Source of the DNA: Nocardia asteroides
GTDB taxonomy: Bacteria > Actinomycetota > Actinomycetes > Mycobacteriales > Mycobacteriaceae
Length of the DNA stretch: 64,000 nt
NCBI GenBank assembly: GCA_019930625.1
Contig: CP082844.1
Span: 4,960,001 to 5,024,000, forward strand
Direction: 5' to 3'
Part shown: piece by piece, positions 60,759 through 64,000 of the stretch
Layout: the number at the start of each line of letters is the position of its first letter
How positions within the stretch are numbered: position 1 is the stretch's first letter
The notes under the pieces: model-generated
The model's database searches: none
Seen by the model: only the letters and a program-made list of their open reading frames with translations
What the model was told of the DNA's origin: nothing
Translations under genes and position numbers: made by a program

Positions 60759-60843
60759 GAATTCCTCCTCCTCGCTGGCGTCCCACGCAGACGTGACGCC
60801 GTTCACACACCATCGCCATCCGGTGCCGCCGCGACGGTCCGCA

Positions 60844-60860
60844 GTCCCGATGAACGGGAC
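60844..60860. promoter_or_regulatory. Cluster-specific inverted repeat, site C
   Basis: GTCCCGATGAACGGGAC, a perfect 6-5-6 repeat, in the divergent spacer between the - strand gene starting 60758 and the + strand flavoprotein gene starting 60923. It could control both. Confidence 0.65.
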
Positions 60861-60922
60861 CGGGGGGTCGCTCAGCAAGATGGGCGAGCGGCTACGGCGA
60901 GCGAAGCGGAAAGGTCGACCAC

Positions 60923-62404
60923 ATGAGTGGTCGGAACGCGGTCGCGCCCCGGGATGCCGCCGAAGTGCGCACCTATGACATCGAGACCGATGTGCTGGTG
61001 GCCGGTTACGGTTGTGCCGGGGCCGCCGCGGCGTTCGAGGCGGCGACCGCCGGCGCCCGGGTGCTGGTGCTGGACCGGATGAGCGGTCCCGGTGGCGCGT
61101 CGGCCCTGTCGGGCGGGGAGATCTACCTCGGCGGCGGCACACCGATCCAGCGGGCCTGCGGATTCGACGACGATCCCGCGGCCATGGCCGCGTTCCTGTC
61201 CGCCGCGCTCGGCCCGGGCGCCGACACGGACAAGATCGCTCGCTACAGCGAGGACAGCGTGGCGCATTTCCATTGGCTCGCCGACCGTGGCGTGCCGTTC
61301 GAACCCACGCTGTGGAATGCGCCGGCCTGGGTGCCGCCCACCGACGACGGTCTCATGTGGCTCGGGGAGAACAGCAGGCCGTTCTGCGAGCTCGCCACAC
61401 CCGCGCCCCGCGGCCATCGCCCGGCCACCGCCGACTTCGGCGGCAAGCTGCTCATGGACCGTCTTGCCGGAGCCGCCCGATCCGCCGGTGCGACAGCGCT
61501 TTTCGACACCCGCGCGACCTGCCTGATCGTCGCGGGCGACGGCGCTGTCGCTGGAGTGGTGGCTCGGCGCTACGGTACGGAGCTGACCATCCGGGCCCGC
61601 CGTGGCGTCGTACTGACCACCGGCGGATTCGTCGACAACGACATCATGCTCGCCGCGCACGCGCCGAAACTGCTGGGACACACCAAGGTCAGCGCGGGCA
61701 CCGACGACGGCAGCGGGATCCGGATGGCGCAGGCGATCGGCGCGGCCGTGCGGCACATGTCCTCCGGGCAGGTCGGCATCTCGCTCATTCCCGGCCTCGC
61801 CGCGCGCGGCATGGTGGTGAACGGGCACGGGCAGCGGTTCATCAACGAAGACACCTATCCCGGCCGGATCGGCCAGGCGGCATTGTTCCGGCAGGGCATG
61901 GCGACGTGGGTCGTGCTCGACGAACAGGCTTACGAGGAAGTACCCGAACAACAGCGGTGGGGTGTGCGGCCGACCCATGTCGCGGAGACCGCCGAGCGAC
62001 TCGCCGACCTGATGGGCGTACCGGCGGCCGCGCTGGCCGACACCGTCCGTCGATACAACACCTTCGCCGCGGCCGGCGCGGATCCCGAATTCGGGAAAGC
62101 GCCCCGGTGGGTGCGGCCTCTCACACCACCGCTTGCCGCGATCGACGTGCGGGCGGGGGTACGGCCACCGTCGGAGTCCGGTGATCGTCGCGGGACCGGC
62201 GCGTCCGTGTTCACCCTCGGTGGTCTGCACACCTCGCTCGACGGCGCCGTGCTCGATCAAGACGGCACTCCGGTCCCCGGACTGTTCGCCGCGGGCCGTG
62301 CCGCGAGCAACCTGCACGGCGAGGGCTACATCAGCGGCACGTCGCTCGGCGACGGCACCTTCTTCGGCCGTCGCGCCGGTGCGGCCGCAGCCCACACCAG
62401 CTGA
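60923..62404 (+). CDS. FAD-binding dehydrogenase, KstD/fumarate-reductase-like
   Basis: A 493-residue flavoprotein. The FAD loop (TDVLVAGYGCAGAAAAFEAA), GPGGASALSGGEIYLGGG, VLTTGGFVDNDIML and the C-terminal LFAAGRAASNLHGEGYISG then TSLGDGTFFGRRAG are those of the FAD-binding domain family shared by KstD and fumarate reductase. The C-terminal active site differs from true KstD (no YAGAG), and it is closer to the Rv0785 type, so it may act on another bond (for example delta-4 or a ring C/D or side-chain intermediate). ATG 60923 follows AAAGG. It begins the operon that continues to HsaA and HsaD. Confidence 0.85.
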   Translation: MSGRNAVAPRDAAEVRTYDIETDVLVAGYGCAGAAAAFEAATAGARVLVLDRMSGPGGASALSGGEIYLGGGTPIQRACGFDDDPAAMAAFLSAALGPGADTDKIARYSEDSVAHFHWLADRGVPFEPTLWNAPAWVPPTDDGLMWLGENSRPFCELATPAPRGHRPATADFGGKLLMDRLAGAARSAGATALFDTRATCLIVAGDGAVAGVVARRYGTELTIRARRGVVLTTGGFVDNDIMLAAHAPKLLGHTKVSAGTDDGSGIRMAQAIGAAVRHMSSGQVGISLIPGLAARGMVVNGHGQRFINEDTYPGRIGQAALFRQGMATWVVLDEQAYEEVPEQQRWGVRPTHVAETAERLADLMGVPAAALADTVRRYNTFAAAGADPEFGKAPRWVRPLTPPLAAIDVRAGVRPPSESGDRRGTGASVFTLGGLHTSLDGAVLDQDGTPVPGLFAAGRAASNLHGEGYISGTSLGDGTFFGRRAGAAAAHTS

Positions 62405-62415
62405 CCCGGAGCTGG

Positions 62416-62432
62416 ATTCCGGTGATCGGGAT
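62416..62432. promoter_or_regulatory. Cluster-specific inverted repeat, site D
   Basis: ATTCCGGTGATCGGGAT, 12 bases after the flavoprotein stop and 68 bases before the hsaA start. It is slightly degenerate in the left arm. It suggests that hsaAD has its own regulated promoter. Confidence 0.5.
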
Positions 62433-62499
62433 GGATCGGATCCGACGGCACCGCACCGGCCTAGCGTCGAGAGGCGCACTACGAGGAGGACTACCGGAT

Positions 62500-63663
62500 A
62501 TGACCAACAAGGTGCTCGATCGGGTACGGGATCTGCTGCCCGCGATCCGAGAGCGAGCCGCCGAGACCGACCGGCAGCGCAGAGTGCCCGAGCAGAGCAT
62601 TCGGCAGCTGACCGAGGCCGGGGTGTTCCGCATGCTGCAACCGTCCCGCTTCGGCGGCGACGAATCCTCACCCGTCGCGTTCTACGAAGTAGTCCGTGCC
62701 ATCGCCACCGCATGCCCGTCCACCGCGTGGGTCTCGTCGGTGCTGGGCGCGCATCCGTGGCAACTGGCGCTGTTCCCCCTGCGGGCGCAGGAGGACGTGT
62801 GGAGCGCCGATCCGGACACGCTTGTCTCGTCGTCGTACGCGCCGACCGGCAAGCTCACGCCCGTCGAGGGCGGATTCCGGATCAGCGGTCGCTGGAGCTT
62901 CTCCTCCGGCTGCGATCACGCCCGCTGGGCATTCCTCGGCGCGGTCGTGCCGGACGGGGAAGGGGGAGCGGAGTACCTGACCGTTCTGGTGCCGCGCACC
63001 GACTACCGCATCGAGGACGTCTGGCACGTGTCGGGGTTGTCGGGCACCGGCAGCAACGACATCGTCATCGAGAGCGCGTTCGTCCCCGTCCACCGGACCT
63101 ACCGCGCCAGCGAGCAGGCGGCGCTGCGCGGACCCGGCCAGGAGGTCAATACCGCACCGCTGTACCGGATCTCGTTCGGCTCGGTGTTCTCCAACACCAT
63201 CACCGCACCCATCATCGGCGCCGCCCAGGGCGCTTACGAAGCGCACATCGAGCGTATGCGCGAGCGGGTGCGGATCTCCTACGGCGGGCAGAAAGCGGCC
63301 GAGGATCCGTTCGCCCACGTCCGGGTCGCTCGCGCCGCCTCCGAGATCGACGCGGCCGTCCTGCAGATGGAGCGCAATATCGGCGAACAGCTGCGCTATG
63401 CCGAGGCAGGTGAGGAGATTCCGTTCGAGTTGCGGGTACGCAGTCGCCGCGACCAGGTGCGCGGCACCGAACGTGCGCTCGAGGCGATCGACCTGCTGTT
63501 CGACAATTCCGGTGGTCACTCGATCCGCAAACCGAATCCGATGGAGCGGCACTGGCGCGACGCGCACGCCGGGAGCGTGCACGTCATCAACGACGTCGAG
63601 CGCGCGTTGGTGGTATACGGCCGCAACGCCTTCGGGCTGCCGGTGACGGACCGGATGATCTGA
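62500..63663 (+). CDS. hsaA: 3-HSA hydroxylase oxygenase component (flavin-dependent)
   Basis: A 387-residue member of the acyl-CoA-dehydrogenase-fold flavin monooxygenases. Similarity to HsaA runs through the whole protein: LLPAIRERAAETDRQRRVPE, FRMLQPSRFGG, PSTAWVSSVLGAHPWQLALF, SSSYAPTG, WSFSSGCDHARW, VSGLSGTGSNDI, IPFELRVRSRRDQVRGTERA and FWRDAHAG-like HWRDAHAGSVHVINDVERA. HsaA hydroxylates 3-HSA, the aromatised A-ring phenol, to the catechol using FMNH2 from a separate reductase (HsaB), which is not in this window. The start is ATG at 62500 after GAGGAGGA. The stop overlaps hsaD by one base. Confidence 0.9.
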   Translation: MTNKVLDRVRDLLPAIRERAAETDRQRRVPEQSIRQLTEAGVFRMLQPSRFGGDESSPVAFYEVVRAIATACPSTAWVSSVLGAHPWQLALFPLRAQEDVWSADPDTLVSSSYAPTGKLTPVEGGFRISGRWSFSSGCDHARWAFLGAVVPDGEGGAEYLTVLVPRTDYRIEDVWHVSGLSGTGSNDIVIESAFVPVHRTYRASEQAALRGPGQEVNTAPLYRISFGSVFSNTITAPIIGAAQGAYEAHIERMRERVRISYGGQKAAEDPFAHVRVARAASEIDAAVLQMERNIGEQLRYAEAGEEIPFELRVRSRRDQVRGTERALEAIDLLFDNSGGHSIRKPNPMERHWRDAHAGSVHVINDVERALVVYGRNAFGLPVTDRMI

Positions 63664-64000
63664 TGACGCTCACCGCCGAGAACACCACGCGCTGGAGCGT
63701 GACGGGTGGGCTGAGATCGCGCTACCACGAGGCGGGGTCGGGTGCGCCGCTTGTCCTGCTGCACGGCTCCGGGCCGGGGGTCTCGGGCTGGGCGAACTTC
63801 GGCGCGAATCTGCCGGTGCTGGCCGAGCGCTTCCGCTGCTTGATCGTGGATCAGCCGGGCTTCGGCGCCAGTGGTCGCCCGGAAGTGTACGAACGCAACT
63901 ATCTGCGCGTCTCCGCCGACGCGGTGCTCGGACTCCTCGACGACCTCCATTTGGAACGCGTACACCTGCTGGGCAATTCGATGGGCGGTGCGGTCGCCAC
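63663..64000 (+). CDS. hsaD: 4,5-9,10-diseco hydrolase HsaD, cut by window end
   Basis: The first 112 residues of an alpha/beta hydrolase. The oxyanion motif LVLLHGSGPGVSGWANFG, LIVDQPGFGASG and the nucleophile elbow LLGNSMGGAVA are in place, and the gene runs off the window. HsaD hydrolyses the C-C bond of the meta-cleavage product (DSHA) formed by HsaC. The ATG at 63663 overlaps the hsaA stop (TGATG), which is the usual hsa operon packing. HsaC may follow beyond the window. Confidence 0.9.
   Translation, partial: MTLTAENTTRWSVTGGLRSRYHEAGSGAPLVLLHGSGPGVSGWANFGANLPVLAERFRCLIVDQPGFGASGRPEVYERNYLRVSADAVLGLLDDLHLERVHLLGNSMGGAVA

Noticed and set aside
1..64000. CRISPR arrays, tRNA or rRNA genes, riboswitches
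   Set aside because: No regular direct repeats with spacers, no cloverleaf-like or rRNA-like sequence and no riboswitch-like leader was recognised by eye; a covariance search would be needed to exclude small RNAs.

Overview
The window is high-GC actinobacterial DNA. It most resembles a Nocardia or a related mycolic-acid genus (Rhodococcus, Mycobacterium). The signs are steroid-degradation enzymes of the HsaA/HsaD/KstD type, a Baeyer-Villiger monooxygenase plus FadD operon reminiscent of the mycobacterial mymA locus, many TetR regulators, frequent GTG/TTG starts and strong GGAGG ribosome binding sites. No rRNA, tRNA or CRISPR array was seen. Genus assignment is inference.

Layout. (1) 1-5.6 kb: the end of a probable specialised-metabolism locus. 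An adenylating enzyme (cut by the window start), a LuxC-like acyl reductase and an aldo/keto reductase on + face a P450 and a reductase-like SDR on -. (2) 5.9-22.1 kb: an accessory, IS-scarred region. It holds a complete IS630 element and an IS3-family transposase gene split by a group II intron with its own maturase. It also holds a TetR-controlled pair of ABC half-transporters plus an MFS permease that appear to share one operator sequence, IS481 and IS256 remnants, a decapitated integrase with its AbrB-like partner, and a truncated EamA permease. (3) 22.4-33.3 kb: mixed chromosomal genes, including a lipase-maturation-factor-like protein, an MscS channel, a metallophosphoesterase and two tiny membrane proteins. 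The most striking item is a coupled three-gene set: a membrane protein ending in a Gly/Cys repeat, a DUF692 (MNIO-type) enzyme and a small partner. (4) 33.4-41.8 kb: a six-gene - strand operon (diiron-like hydrolase, ferredoxin-type reductase, aldehyde dehydrogenase, BVMO, SDR, FadD) divergent from a TetR regulator. (5) 43.1-64 kb: a catabolic cluster for a steroid-like polycycle. It holds a BVMO, an LLM flavoenzyme, four SDRs, KstD, FadD, two unusual PEP-synthase-like proteins, two DSP-type phosphatases, a second KstD-like flavoprotein, HsaA and HsaD (cut by the window end).

How the parts fit. In region 5, KstD would introduce the ring A 1,2-double bond, the SDRs would handle hydroxyl/keto groups, FadD would activate a side chain or ring acid, HsaA would hydroxylate the aromatised A ring and HsaD would hydrolyse the meta-cleavage product. 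The extradiol dioxygenase HsaC, the reductase HsaB and KshAB are not in the window. A 17-bp inverted repeat of the form RTYCCGNTGRNCGGGAN recurs in front of at least four transcription units of this cluster and none of the known steroid operators (KstR, KstR2) looks like it. This makes a dedicated regulator likely.
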